Assembly (NCBI GenBank): GCA_016939375.1
Contig: JAFGHF010000023.1
Coordinates: 1 to 40,215, forward strand
Reading direction: 5' to 3'
Origin: Candidatus Omnitrophota bacterium
GTDB taxonomy: Bacteria; Omnitrophota; Gorgyraeia; JAFGHF01
Length of the DNA stretch: 40,215 bases
Positions 25,657-33,805 of this stretch are shown here, one piece after another (positions within the stretch are counted from its first letter, which is position 1; each line of letters begins with the position of its first letter). The position numbers and the translations under genes were made by a program. The notes below the pieces were generated by a model, which made no database searches, was not told the origin of the DNA, and was given only the letters and a program-made list of their open reading frames with translations.

Positions 25657-26523
25657 ATGGATGTCCTTGTCCTCAAAGCGCCGGCTAAATTGAATCTTTA
25701 CTTGCGGGTGTTAAACAAAAGACCCGACGGTTATCATAATATAGAGACTATTTTTGAGAAGATAGGCCTATGCGATACCATATCTTTAAGAAGACGAAGA
25801 CAGGGGATCAAGGTTTTTTGTAGACACAAGGACGTACCCGGGGGTAAAGCAAACCTCGGCTTTAAAGCAGCACAGGAATTACTTAAGCATGCTGGTTGCT
25901 CTCAGGGCGTAGAGATAGAGATAAAAAAGAAGATCCCCGTGGCCGCTGGATTAGGAGGAGGAAGTAGTGACGCGGCCAGCGTATTGTTAGGCGTAAAAAG
26001 GCTCTTGCGTTTGCAAATACCTCAGAAAAAGCTTTTAAAAATAGCCGCCAAGATAGGGGCAGACGTGCCTTTTTTCCTTTTTTCTGGTTCTCGGGCTATT
26101 GGCCGGGGCAAGGGAGAGCTCCTCAAAGCCGTTAACATAAAGAGGAAAAAATGGTATGTCTTAGTGGTGCCCCGGGGCCTGGCGGTCAGCACAAAACAGA
26201 TGTATCAGCGCATCCGGAGAATTACCTTGACAAAACGGCCCTACGGTGTTAAAATTATGCTTCGCGCTTTGGAAAGAAATGACTTAACCGCTTTTAATAG
26301 ATATAGTTATAACAGCTTTGAGGGAATGCTCCAAAAAAAATATAATCATGTTTTGGAAATTAAAAAGGCCCTCACTACTTTGGGAGTAGATGCAGCTTTG
26401 ATGTCTGGAAGTGGGCCTTGTGTTTTTGGTATTGCCGCATCGAGAAAGGAGGCGATGTACGTAAGCGAGCAGCTATCGGCAAAAAAAAGACACTGGCGGG
26501 TCATAGTAGCAAGGACTTACTAA
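25657..26523 (+). CDS. ispE: 4-diphosphocytidyl-2-C-methyl-D-erythritol kinase
   Basis: GHMP-family kinase of the MEP isoprenoid pathway; phosphorylates CDP-ME. 288 residues. Features are KAPAKLNLYLRVLNKRPDGYHNIETI near the N-terminus (given here as KAPAKLNLYL and RPDGYHNIET), the GHMP ATP loop PVAAGLGGGSSDAASVLLG at about residues 90-108, and the C-terminal MSGSGPCVFGIA at about 249-260. It lies directly before spoVG, the same order as in Bacillus subtilis and other Firmicutes. The start at 25657 is 6 bases after the transketolase stop. Isoprenoids made here would supply undecaprenyl phosphate and quinones. Confidence 0.96.
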   Translation: MDVLVLKAPAKLNLYLRVLNKRPDGYHNIETIFEKIGLCDTISLRRRRQGIKVFCRHKDVPGGKANLGFKAAQELLKHAGCSQGVEIEIKKKIPVAAGLGGGSSDAASVLLGVKRLLRLQIPQKKLLKIAAKIGADVPFFLFSGSRAIGRGKGELLKAVNIKRKKWYVLVVPRGLAVSTKQMYQRIRRITLTKRPYGVKIMLRALERNDLTAFNRYSYNSFEGMLQKKYNHVLEIKKALTTLGVDAALMSGSGPCVFGIAASRKEAMYVSEQLSAKKRHWRVIVARTY

Positions 26524-26547
26524 CAGCAAAAGGAGGACTAGACGGAT

Positions 26548-27003
26548 ATGGAGATCACAGAGGTAAGAATCTTTTTGAGAGACAATCCAGCAACCAAACT
26601 ACGGGCATATGCCACGATTACCTTTGACAATGCCTTTGTGGTTAGAAATATAAAGGTTATTGAAGGAAATAAAGGGCTGTTTGTAGCGATGCCTTCTCGC
26701 AGGGTCGAAGAGCCTTGCCCTAAATGCGGGGCCAAAAATTCACTGCGCAGCAAATATTGTAATCAGTGTGGCAGCCAGCTTCCGCAAAAAGAATATAGCT
26801 TGCCGGTAGACAGTTCAAGTATGAGTGATGGCGAAAAACAGGACCGTCGCTCTGAGCACAGAGACATAGCCCATCCCATCAACATGGAGACCAGGGAGTA
26901 TATCCAGAATAAGATCCTAGAAGCATATGAGGCCGAAAAGGGCAAAAAACCGGAAGAAAGAGGTTTTCATCAAGATGGCCCAGCGAGCCTTGACCATATA
27001 TAG
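26548..27003 (+). CDS. spoVG: SpoVG family protein with an internal zinc ribbon
   Basis: The SpoVG fold is split in two. Residues 1-52 (MEITEVRIFLRD, ITFDNAFVVRNIKVIEGN, KGLFVAMPSRR) and residues about 111-140 (HRDIAHPINMETREYIQNKI) match the ends of ordinary SpoVG proteins of about 95 residues. Between MPSRR and HRDIAHPIN, where relatives have about six residues, there is a roughly 58-residue insert with a zinc ribbon CPKC-x10-CNQC at about residues 56-71 followed by a hydrophilic linker. SpoVG proteins affect septation, capsule and gene expression and some bind nucleic acid. GGAGG precedes the ATG. The neighbours ispE, glmU and prs match the classic locus. Confidence 0.9.
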   Translation: MEITEVRIFLRDNPATKLRAYATITFDNAFVVRNIKVIEGNKGLFVAMPSRRVEEPCPKCGAKNSLRSKYCNQCGSQLPQKEYSLPVDSSSMSDGEKQDRRSEHRDIAHPINMETREYIQNKILEAYEAEKGKKPEERGFHQDGPASLDHI

Positions 27004-27025
27004 TGAGTAGAAGTTGATTTTACAT

Positions 27026-27099
27026 TGCCCGGTAGTGTAATGGTAGCACAGCAGCTTTTGGAGCTGCGTGTCTAGGTTCGAATCCTGGCCGGGCAGCCA
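27026..27099 (+). tRNA. tRNA-Gln (TTG)
   Basis: Complete cloverleaf with encoded CCA: acceptor TGCCCGG/CCGGGCA, D arm GTG...CAC, anticodon stem GCAGC/GCTGC around loop TTTTGGA (anticodon TTG at 27058-27060), T stem CTAGG/CCTGG with TTCGAAT loop, and discriminator G. The gene sits between spoVG and glmU. The 106 bases after it hold only a small CTGCCT/AGGCAG hairpin. Confidence 0.95.
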
Positions 27100-27205
27100 A
27101 GTAGAATTTTTACGGGAGAATCCAGACCGGGCCGCCATTTTATTCAAAGGGCCCACCTGCCTTAAAAGAGGCAGATTTGCTGATTAGCTAGTAAGAGAAA
27201 GACAA

Positions 27206-28495
27206 ATGAAAGATATTGTAGGCATAGTTTTGGCTGCGGGCGAAGGCACGCGGATGAAATCCGATATTCCCAAGGTCTTGCACAAGATTTGCGGCAAGCC
27301 GATGCTGAAATATATGCTTGACCTGTTGGGACGCCTGCAGATCGATAAAAATATCGTTATCGTCGGACACCAGTCAGATAAAGTGAAGACTATTTTTAAA
27401 AATAAGACCGTAAAGACAGTAACGCAGCCCAGGCTTTTAGGCTCTGGCGATGCCGTTTGGCAGGCCCGCAAATCCTTATTTAATTTTAAAGGTAATGTGT
27501 TAATTGTCTATGGAGATACTCCTTTGGTCACATATAAAAGCCTTAGCAATTTAATCCAAGCTCACAGGGCAAATCAAGCAGCCTGTACGATCCTCACTGC
27601 CCAGACAAAGAATCCCACAGGCTTTGGCAGGATCATCCGCAGCGAGGATAACCGTATCGTCAGAATAATCGAAGAGCAGGATGCCGATCCGATTGAAAAG
27701 GCCATCGGAGAGATAAATGTGGGAGTCTATTGCTTTAAGGCGTCTGAGCTCTTCCCGGCCTTAGAAGAGATCAAGCCAAATAACGCCAAAAAAGAATATT
27801 ATTTGACCGATGCGATAAAGGTCTTGACTTCAAGGAAGGCGAAGGTAGAGAGCGTCTCTGCAGAAGACGAGCACGAGGCCGTAGGTGTAAATTCGCGTTT
27901 GGAGCTTTCCCGGGCCAACGAGATCATCAATAAAAGGCATATTGAAGAGTTGATGCAAAACGGGATAACGATTGTCAGCCCGGCGACTACATTTATATCG
28001 ACAGAAGCAGAGATAGGCCGCGATACAGTTATTGAACCGCATACCATCATAGAAGGCGAAGTGAGGATCGGGGCAAGTTGCCATATCGGTCCTTTTGCAC
28101 GCATACGTTCCGGTTCGATATTGCAAGACCGTGCCAGCATAGGTAATTTCGTAGAGATAGTCAGGTCTAAAATAGGCGCTGGCTCCAAAGTGAAACACCA
28201 CAGCTATATCGGCGATGCTATCTTGGGCAAAGGCGTGAACATCGGCGCCGGCACTATCACTGCCAATTATGACGGCAAAAATAAAAATCGTACTGTTATT
28301 GAAGACGGCGCTTTTGTAGGGGTAGGTTCGATTTTGATCGCTCCTGTAAAAATCGGCAAAGGTGCAGTTACCGGCGCCGGTAGCGTAGTCACTAAAAACA
28401 AAAATGTCCCTGCCGGAAAGACTGTAGTGGGCATTCCAGCAAGAGTATTGAAAAAGAAAAGCAGAGGCCGTAAAGTCATAGGACATAAGTCATAA
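27206..28495 (+). CDS. glmU: Bifunctional UDP-N-acetylglucosamine pyrophosphorylase / glucosamine-1-phosphate N-acetyltransferase
   Basis: Makes UDP-GlcNAc for peptidoglycan and lipid A, feeding the lpx genes later in the window. 429 residues. The N-terminal uridylyltransferase domain has VLAAGEGTRMKSDIPKVLHK (about residues 8-27) and VYGDTPLV. The C-terminal left-handed beta-helix starts at about residue 250 with hexapeptide repeats and includes VKHHSYIGDAILGKGVNIGAG (motifs KHHSYIGD and NIGAGTITANYDG). The last residues (VIGHKS) are encoded by a heptamer repeat array that extends beyond the stop. The Shine-Dalgarno is weak (AAGAGAAAG). Confidence 0.96.
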   Translation: MKDIVGIVLAAGEGTRMKSDIPKVLHKICGKPMLKYMLDLLGRLQIDKNIVIVGHQSDKVKTIFKNKTVKTVTQPRLLGSGDAVWQARKSLFNFKGNVLIVYGDTPLVTYKSLSNLIQAHRANQAACTILTAQTKNPTGFGRIIRSEDNRIVRIIEEQDADPIEKAIGEINVGVYCFKASELFPALEEIKPNNAKKEYYLTDAIKVLTSRKAKVESVSAEDEHEAVGVNSRLELSRANEIINKRHIEELMQNGITIVSPATTFISTEAEIGRDTVIEPHTIIEGEVRIGASCHIGPFARIRSGSILQDRASIGNFVEIVRSKIGAGSKVKHHSYIGDAILGKGVNIGAGTITANYDGKNKNRTVIEDGAFVGVGSILIAPVKIGKGAVTGAGSVVTKNKNVPAGKTVVGIPARVLKKKSRGRKVIGHKS

Positions 28496-28537
28496 GTAAG
28501 AACTTTAAACTTGTGACTTTGAACTTATAACTTTAGA
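28475..28537. repeat. Inverted heptamer repeat array, GTCATAA type
   Basis: Left 7-mers GTCATAG, GACATAA, GTCATAA, GTAAGAA (28475-28502) are followed by right 7-mers CTTTAAA, CTTGTGA, CTTTGAA, CTTATAA, CTTTAGA (28503-28537). The right units read on the other strand resemble the left ones (TCACAAG, TTATAAG). It begins inside the glmU coding end and finishes at the prs Shine-Dalgarno (GAGGTG). Confidence 0.78.
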
Positions 28538-28551
28538 AGAGGTGAGCATAA

Positions 28552-29487
28552 ATGGATAAATTAGCCGTACTGACCGGTAACGCCAATCCTAATCTTGCCG
28601 AAGATATTTGCAGAGTTTTGAGGATTAAACTCAGCCAGGCTTCGGTAACAAGATTTAGCGAAGGGGAGATCAGGGTCCAGATAAAAGAAAATGTACGCGG
28701 CAAGGACGTATTTCTCATCCAGCCGACCTGTCCACCCGCAAATGATAACATGATGGAGCTTTTGATCATGATCGATGCGCTGAGGAGGGCTTCGGCAGGA
28801 AGGATTACCGCAGTCCTGCCATATTACGGTTATGCCCGCCAGGACAGAAAAGACATGCCCCGCGTTCCCATAACAGCCAAGTTGGTGGCAAATCTGATCG
28901 CCAGCTCTGGCGCCTCGCGTATCTTGACCATCGATTTACATGCCCAGCAGATTCAGGGATTTTTTGATATCCCAGTCGACCACCTTTACGCCATCAATGT
29001 GTTTTCCGAATATTATAGCCAGATGAATTTAGATAATTTGGTGATTGTCTCTCCCGATGTAGGCGGCATCAAGATGGCCCGGGCCTACGCGAAAAGATTT
29101 CATGCGGATTTGGCCATAATCGATAAGCGCAGAGTCAACAGCGAGAAGACCGAGGTGCTGAATATCCTGGGAGAAGTAGCGGGAAAGAACGCAATCATCG
29201 TCGATGATTTAGTGGCTACCGCCGGTTCGTTAGTAGAAGCGGCCCAGGCCCTAAAGGATAACGATGCGGGAGATGTCTATGCTGCGATTACCCACCCTGT
29301 TCTCTCCGGTCCTGCGCTGGAAAGAATAGAATACAGCCCTATTAAAGAGCTTGTAGTTTGTGATACAATACCAGTTGATGATTCGAAAATGCATCCTAAG
29401 ATAAAAGTGCTCTCAGTGGCCCCTCTTTTAGCTGAGGCGATCAAAAGGATTCATCGTGAAGAGTCGGTAAGCTGTTTATTTGATTAA
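28552..29487 (+). CDS. prs: Ribose-phosphate pyrophosphokinase (PRPP synthetase)
   Basis: Makes PRPP from ribose 5-phosphate and ATP for purines, histidine (hisG) and pyrimidines. 311 residues, class I size. Features are LAVLTGNANPNLAEDI at the start, RFSEGEIRVQI, YYGYARQDRKDMPR at about residues 92-105 with the flexible-loop residues, TIDLHAQQIQGFF at about 126-138, and the PRPP signature IIVDDLVATAGSLVEAA at about 214-230. GAGGTG is the Shine-Dalgarno. The gene order glmU-prs-rplY-pth matches Firmicutes. Confidence 0.97.
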   Translation: MDKLAVLTGNANPNLAEDICRVLRIKLSQASVTRFSEGEIRVQIKENVRGKDVFLIQPTCPPANDNMMELLIMIDALRRASAGRITAVLPYYGYARQDRKDMPRVPITAKLVANLIASSGASRILTIDLHAQQIQGFFDIPVDHLYAINVFSEYYSQMNLDNLVIVSPDVGGIKMARAYAKRFHADLAIIDKRRVNSEKTEVLNILGEVAGKNAIIVDDLVATAGSLVEAAQALKDNDAGDVYAAITHPVLSGPALERIEYSPIKELVVCDTIPVDDSKMHPKIKVLSVAPLLAEAIKRIHREESVSCLFD

Positions 29488-29495
29488 GAAAATAT

Positions 29496-29560
29496 TTAAC
29501 TATCAGCTATCAGTCGTCAGCTATCAGCAGCTGAAGGCTGAAAGCTGAAAGCCGAAAGCT
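29496..29560. repeat. Inverted heptamer repeat array, TCAGCTA type, copy 1
   Basis: TTAACTA, TCAGCTA, TCAGTCG, TCAGCTA, TCAGCAG (29496-29530) are followed by CTGAAGG, CTGAAAG, CTGAAAG, CCGAAAG (29531-29558). It fills the gap between the prs stop and the rplY ATG, ending 6 bases before the ATG. No normal Shine-Dalgarno is left for rplY. Confidence 0.85.
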
Positions 29561-29566
29561 AAAAAA

Positions 29567-30298
29567 ATGGAAGAGATAAAACTAAAAGCGAAGATAAGAG
29601 AAGAAATAGGAAAAGAAGCGGTAAAAAAGCTTAGAGTCCAAGGCCATATACCAGCAGTAGTCTATAAAGGGAAAAAGTCGCAGAACATCAAATTTTTTGC
29701 AAAGGATTTTCTGGAGGCTATCCACACCAAGGCCGGAGAGAACGTGATTATAGACCTGGAAGTAGAGGCCAGCGCTTCAGGCAAAAGCGGTAAGTCTAAA
29801 AAGAGCCGCCCGACTATTATCAAGGAGGTCCAATATCATCCTGTAAAAGGCGATATTTTACACGTAGACCTAAACGAGATATCTTTGACAGAGGCAATTA
29901 CTGTCAAAGTGCCTATAGCGGTCAAGGGTGAACCTGATTGCGTGGGCGTAAAAGAAGGCGGCGTCTTAGAGCACGTAATTTGGGAAGTGGAAGTAGAATG
30001 CCTTCCTACGCAGATTCCCGAAAGCATTGTTGTGGAGGTCCAAGGCCTAAAGATCGGCGACGGAATAATGTTAAAGGATTTGAAGGTGCCTGTGGAGATT
30101 AAGCTGATCGGCGATCCTGAACAGCCTGTAATCCATGTAGCCGCGCCACATGTAGAGGAAGAAGCGGAAGTCTCTGCTGAAGGCGAAGGGGTGCAAGAGC
30201 CAGAAGTGATTAGAGAGAAAAAGGTAGAGGAAGAAGACACTGCCGAAGGCCCCCCTGCTAAAGAGGGCAAAGAGTCAGATAAAGGCAAGAAAGCCTAA
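29567..30298 (+). CDS. rplY: 50S ribosomal protein bL25 (Ctc/TL5 form)
   Basis: Binds 5S rRNA in the large subunit. 243 residues, the long general-stress (Ctc) form: an N-terminal L25 domain (about 1-95, with LKAKIREEIGKEAVKKLR and VQYHPVKGDILHVDLNEI), a C-terminal TL5-like beta domain (about 98-190, ending GDPEQPVIHVAAP), and an acidic/Lys-rich tail of about 50 residues (EEEAEVSAEGEG, EEDTAEGPP, ending GKKA). The ATG at 29567 lies immediately after a heptamer palindrome and lacks a clear Shine-Dalgarno. It is followed 8 bases later by pth, as in Bacillus. Confidence 0.95.
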   Translation: MEEIKLKAKIREEIGKEAVKKLRVQGHIPAVVYKGKKSQNIKFFAKDFLEAIHTKAGENVIIDLEVEASASGKSGKSKKSRPTIIKEVQYHPVKGDILHVDLNEISLTEAITVKVPIAVKGEPDCVGVKEGGVLEHVIWEVEVECLPTQIPESIVVEVQGLKIGDGIMLKDLKVPVEIKLIGDPEQPVIHVAAPHVEEEAEVSAEGEGVQEPEVIREKKVEEEDTAEGPPAKEGKESDKGKKA

Positions 30299-30306
30299 GG
30301 TCTTTT

Positions 30307-30873
30307 GTGAAAGCGATCATAGGGTTAGGCAACCCTGGCTTAAGATACAAATTTACGCGACACAACGTAGGTTTTTTGACAGTCAAGAGTTTAGCACGTC
30401 AGCTCAGAATTAGATTGGGCTTGAGAGAATTTAATTGTTTTTTAGGCAAGGGCACCATGGGGGGCGAAAAAGTCATCTTAGGCCTTCCTTTGACCTATAT
30501 GAATTTAAGCGGCCAGGCAGTAGCCCCTGTTTTAAAGCGACATAGGGTCGAGTTAGCGGATGCGCTTATTATCTGCGACGACGTAAATCTGCCCTTAGGC
30601 AAGGTTCGCATCAGGGCCAAGGGAAGCGACGGGGGGCATAAGGGGCTGCGTTCCATAATCCAAAATCTAGATAGCCAGGATTTTCCCCGCTTGAGGATAG
30701 GCGTAGGCTCACCGGCAGAAAAGTCACAAGAGGACAATCTTAGAAAATACGTTTTAGCACGTTTTACGAAGAAAGAGACTAAGCTCATAGAAGAGTCCAT
30801 TGCGCAGGCCCGAGAGGCTGTTTGGGTATGGGCCCGGGAAGGCATAGTACCCGCAATGAATAAATTTAATTAA
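30307..30873 (+). CDS. pth: Peptidyl-tRNA hydrolase
   Basis: Cleaves peptidyl-tRNA released by stalled ribosomes. 188 residues, normal. The N-terminus AIIGLGNPGLRYKFTRHNVGF contains the catalytic His (about residue 21, in RHNVGF); PLTYMNLSG at about 60-68 and CDDVNLPLGKVRIRAKGSDG at about 92-111 hold the conserved Asn and Asp. The start is GTG at 30307, 8 bases after rplY; GG at AAGGTC may serve as a weak Shine-Dalgarno. Confidence 0.96.
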   Translation: MKAIIGLGNPGLRYKFTRHNVGFLTVKSLARQLRIRLGLREFNCFLGKGTMGGEKVILGLPLTYMNLSGQAVAPVLKRHRVELADALIICDDVNLPLGKVRIRAKGSDGGHKGLRSIIQNLDSQDFPRLRIGVGSPAEKSQEDNLRKYVLARFTKKETKLIEESIAQAREAVWVWAREGIVPAMNKFN

Positions 30874-30888
30874 GAAAGGAGATCGAAT

Positions 30889-31188
30889 TTGCCAGCATAC
30901 GAAGTAATGTTTATTTTTAAGCCGGAATTAAGCGAAGAGCAACAGCAGAAGCTAGTCGGAGAACTGGAAAATATTCTTAAGGAAAATAAGGTTAATATTG
31001 AGAACTCTCAACCCTACGGCAAGCGTCGCCTTGCTTACGAAATAAAAAAATCCAGAGAGGGGCTTTATTATCTGATGAACTTTTCGGCTTCCGATGGATC
31101 TGTATGCAAGAAGTTGAATCATGCTTGCAATATAAATGAGAATATATTGAGAGTGTTGATGATTAAAAAAGAGGCCAAGGCTAGGTAG
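30889..31188 (+). CDS. rpsF: 30S ribosomal protein bS6
   Basis: Small-subunit protein that pairs with bS18 on the platform. 99 residues, ferredoxin-like. Recognised by YEVMFIFKPELSEEQQQKLV at the start, NSQPYGKRRLAYEIKKSREG at about residues 41-60 and YLMNFSA. It begins with TTG at 30889 behind the strong Shine-Dalgarno AAAGGAG. It heads the conserved rpsF-ssb-rpsR-rplI-dnaB string. S6:S18 autoregulation through the leader is known elsewhere; I did not identify the binding motif here. Confidence 0.95.
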   Translation: MPAYEVMFIFKPELSEEQQQKLVGELENILKENKVNIENSQPYGKRRLAYEIKKSREGLYYLMNFSASDGSVCKKLNHACNINENILRVLMIKKEAKAR

Positions 31189-31200
31189 AAGGAGGAAGAA

Positions 31201-31662
31201 ATGGCCAATTTGAACCGCGTATTTTTGATGGGCAACCTTACTCGCGATCCGGAGCTACGCTACACCCCCAGTGGCACAGCCGTTACCAACCTGAGGATTG
31301 CGGTAAATAGAAGATTTAAGACGCAGACAGGGGAAGTAAAGGAAGAGACAGCGTTTATAACCGTGGTGGCCTGGGGAAAGCAGGCGGAGACCTGCACACA
31401 GTTTTTGACTAAAGGCAAACCGATTTTCGTAGAAGGTAGATTGCAGATGCGTTCCTGGGAGACGGCCGATGGCCAGAAACGCAATGTCTTAGAAGTAAGG
31501 GCTTCGCGGGTACAATTTTTAGGACGTCCGCAGTTATCACAAGAAGAGGGACAAGATACGCAGGCTACGAAAGAGGAATCCTTAGATGCCCTGTTTAGCT
31601 CAAATGACCAGAACACGATAGAAGAAGACAAGGATTTTAATTCAAAAGAAGTACCATTTTAA
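31201..31662 (+). CDS. ssb: Single-stranded DNA-binding protein
   Basis: 153-residue OB-fold protein that coats ssDNA in replication and repair. The OB domain spans about 1-105: LNRVFLMGNLTRDPELRYTP, FITVVAWGKQAETC, GKPIFVEGRLQMRSW. A Gln/Ser-rich linker follows, then the acidic C-terminus ending EVPF, close to the DDIPF tip that recruits partner proteins. GGAGG precedes the ATG. It is located between rpsF and rpsR as in many bacteria. Confidence 0.97.
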   Translation: MANLNRVFLMGNLTRDPELRYTPSGTAVTNLRIAVNRRFKTQTGEVKEETAFITVVAWGKQAETCTQFLTKGKPIFVEGRLQMRSWETADGQKRNVLEVRASRVQFLGRPQLSQEEGQDTQATKEESLDALFSSNDQNTIEEDKDFNSKEVPF

Positions 31663-31683
31663 TTTAAGCGATAGGACAGATCA

Positions 31684-31935
31684 ATGTTTAAACCTAAGAA
31701 AAAAAGAAGACCAAAAAGACAATTTATAATCAGAAAGAAAGTTTGTTCCTTTTGCGTCGAGAAAGCAAAGACGATAGATTACAAGGACATCGCCAAACTG
31801 ACAAAATTTACTACTGAAAGAGGGAAGATGATCCCTCGACGGGTATCAGGGGTATGTGCCAAGCATCAACGAGTCTTGGCCATGGCTATTAAGAGAGCGC
31901 GTTTCATCGCACTTATACCCTATATACGCAAGTAG
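31684..31935 (+). CDS. rpsR: 30S ribosomal protein bS18
   Basis: 83 residues, strongly basic, with the conserved core [19 protein letters not shown] (about residues 37-55) and [20 protein letters not shown] (about 57-76). Cys residues in CSFC at about 22-25 and in VCAKH could form the zinc site seen in the C+ type of bS18. It partners with bS6. It lies 21 bases after ssb and 23 before rplI. Confidence 0.96.
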   Translation: MFKPKKKRRPKRQFIIRKKVCSFCVEKAKTIDYKDIAKLTKFTTERGKMIPRRVSGVCAKHQRVLAMAIKRARFIALIPYIRK

Positions 31936-31958
31936 TTGATTTATGAGGTCTAAAACAT

Positions 31959-32402
31959 ATGGAAGTCATACTTAAAAAGAATGTCGAAAAATTGGGCAAG
32001 GCAGGGGATGTCGCTTCTGTCAAAGACGGATACGCACGTAATTTTTTGTTCCCTCAAGGCCTGGCCCTACCGGCAACAGCCGCTAATTTGAAGGTGATAG
32101 AGCGGGAAAAGGAAAAAGCGACCTTACGCCAAGAAAAGGAAAAACAGGCTGCCCAGGAATTGGCAGAAAAGATTAATGCTACCTCCTGCACCATATCGGT
32201 ACAGGCTGGAGAAGACGGTAAACTCTATGGTAGCGTGACTAACCAGGATATCGCCCAGGCCTATAAACAGGAAGGCATCAATATTGACAAAAAAAAGATC
32301 GAGCTTCCTGAGCCGATTAAAGAAGTAGGGGTATTTAAGGTAGATGTAAAGCTGCATCCCGAAATTACCGCTGAGGCAAAGATCTGGGTAGTGAAAGAAT
32401 AG
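31959..32402 (+). CDS. rplI: 50S ribosomal protein bL9
   Basis: 147 residues with the normal dumbbell: an N-terminal rRNA-binding domain ([34 protein letters not shown] at about 23-38), a long connecting helix (about 41-75, rich in Glu/Lys), and a C-terminal domain ([17 protein letters not shown], then [19 protein letters not shown]). Length and motifs are ordinary. dnaB follows 25 bases later. Confidence 0.97.
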   Translation: MEVILKKNVEKLGKAGDVASVKDGYARNFLFPQGLALPATAANLKVIEREKEKATLRQEKEKQAAQELAEKINATSCTISVQAGEDGKLYGSVTNQDIAQAYKQEGINIDKKKIELPEPIKEVGVFKVDVKLHPEITAEAKIWVVKE

Positions 32403-32427
32403 CTTTATTAACCATTGGTATGGCAAA

Positions 32428-33801
32428 ATGGCAGTGCGCAATCTCGATAACAAGGGTACTAAGACTAAAGATATATCCTTAGAAAAAGTCCCACCGCAAA
32501 GCTTAGAGGCTGAGATCGCTGTATTGGGTTCTATGCTCATCGAAGACGATGCCTTGGGAGAAGCGGTAGAGATAGTAAAACCCTCATACTTTTATAAGGA
32601 TGCCCACAGAAAGATCTTTGAGGCGATATCAGACTTATATAGCGCCAACAGGGCCGTAGACTTGGTTACTTTGGCCGAAGAGCTAAAAAGAAGGGGCGAG
32701 CTAGATGATGTAGGGGGGGCAGCTTATCTGACTGAACTCACCGCCGCCGTGCCTACCGCAGCTAATGTACAGCACTACGCTAAGATCGTTAAAGAAAAGG
32801 CTATATTACGTAATTTGATTAACACAGCTACACATATCGTCGAACAGAGTTACAGCGGCCAGCAAGACGCAAATGTCCTCTTAGACCAAGCGGAAAAGCA
32901 GATCTTTGATATTGCCGGCACACAGATGCAAGGCATGTCTGTTTCGATAAAAGAGATCATTAAAGACAGCATCGAGACTATAGAGGGATTTTATCGGCGC
33001 AAGGCCCATGTAACGGGATTGGCGATGGGTTTTGATGACTTAGACATAATGACTTCGGGTCTGCATAGTGGAGAGTTGATAGTCGTCGCCGGCAGGCCTT
33101 CGATGGGCAAGAGTGCCCTTGCCACCTGTATCGCCGAATATGCAGCCATTCATGAGCAGAAGGGCGTAGCTATCTTTAGCCTAGAGATGTCTAAAGAGCA
33201 GCTTGTCCAGAGGATGCTCTGTTCGCATGCACATGTCGAATTGCAGAAAGCAAGAAGCGGTTTCTTGACCCAGAGCGATTGGCCCAAACTTGTTACCGCG
33301 GCCGGGAAACTTGCCGAAGCACCTATTTTTATAGATGACAGCGCCGGCTTGACCGCGTTAGAATTAAGAGCTAAGGCCAGAAGGCTCAAGAGCCGGCATA
33401 ACATCGAGCTGATAGTGGTGGACTATTTACAGCTGATGAGCGGTGCCTCTAGGATTGAAAACCGTCAACAGGAGATTTCCGACATTTCCCGTTCTTTGAA
33501 AACGCTGGCCAAGGAATTAAATATTCCTTTGATCGCCATCAGCCAGCTTTCCCGAGCGCCGGAGAAAAGAGAAAACTTCCGGCCCCGCCTTTCTGATTTA
33601 AGGGAATCCGGGGCTATCGAGCAGGATGCCGATGTAGTATTACTGCTTTTTCGCGAGGAATATTACAATCTTAAAGATACAAATAAGGGCATTGCCGAGG
33701 TAATCGTGGCAAAGCAGCGCAACGGCCCGGTAGGTCCTCAAAATCTGCTATTTTTGAGTGAGTATACTCGGTTTGAAAACCTATCAAGACGGGAGGAATA
33801 A
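32428..33801 (+). CDS. dnaB: Replicative DNA helicase
   Basis: 457-residue hexameric RecA-type helicase of the replication fork. The N-terminal domain (PPQSLEAEIAVLGSML, about 21-36) is linked to the ATPase domain from about residue 180: Walker A GRPSMGKSAL at about 217-226, FSLEMSKEQL, the Walker B region LIVVDYLQLMSG at about 325-336, and SQLSRAPEKRENFRPRLSDL with the arginine-finger region RESGAIEQDADV. No intein or insertion is present. No clear Shine-Dalgarno precedes the ATG. Its stop overlaps the Shine-Dalgarno zone of bamA. Confidence 0.97.
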   Translation: MAVRNLDNKGTKTKDISLEKVPPQSLEAEIAVLGSMLIEDDALGEAVEIVKPSYFYKDAHRKIFEAISDLYSANRAVDLVTLAEELKRRGELDDVGGAAYLTELTAAVPTAANVQHYAKIVKEKAILRNLINTATHIVEQSYSGQQDANVLLDQAEKQIFDIAGTQMQGMSVSIKEIIKDSIETIEGFYRRKAHVTGLAMGFDDLDIMTSGLHSGELIVVAGRPSMGKSALATCIAEYAAIHEQKGVAIFSLEMSKEQLVQRMLCSHAHVELQKARSGFLTQSDWPKLVTAAGKLAEAPIFIDDSAGLTALELRAKARRLKSRHNIELIVVDYLQLMSGASRIENRQQEISDISRSLKTLAKELNIPLIAISQLSRAPEKRENFRPRLSDLRESGAIEQDADVVLLLFREEYYNLKDTNKGIAEVIVAKQRNGPVGPQNLLFLSEYTRFENLSRREE

Positions 33802-33805
33802 AACT

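Noticed and set aside
26917..27156. Minus-strand open frame of 79 codons with a GQDSNLDTQ-like peptide
   Set aside because: It is the antisense of tRNA-Gln and the spoVG end. Such tRNA-shadow peptides are a known class of false proteins, and there is no ribosome-binding site.
27830..28486. Minus-strand frame of 218 codons opposite glmU
   Set aside because: It lies wholly antisense to the well-supported beta-helix domain of GlmU, and the regular hexapeptide codons create the open frame.
29496..29560. CRISPR-like or tandem-repeat array
   Set aside because: Units are 7 bases with no spacers, and the second half is inverted. There are no cas genes nearby.
33758..33805. Earlier GTG start for bamA
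   Set aside because: It lies inside dnaB, has no Shine-Dalgarno and would bury the signal peptide. TTG 33806 has GGGAGGA at proper spacing.
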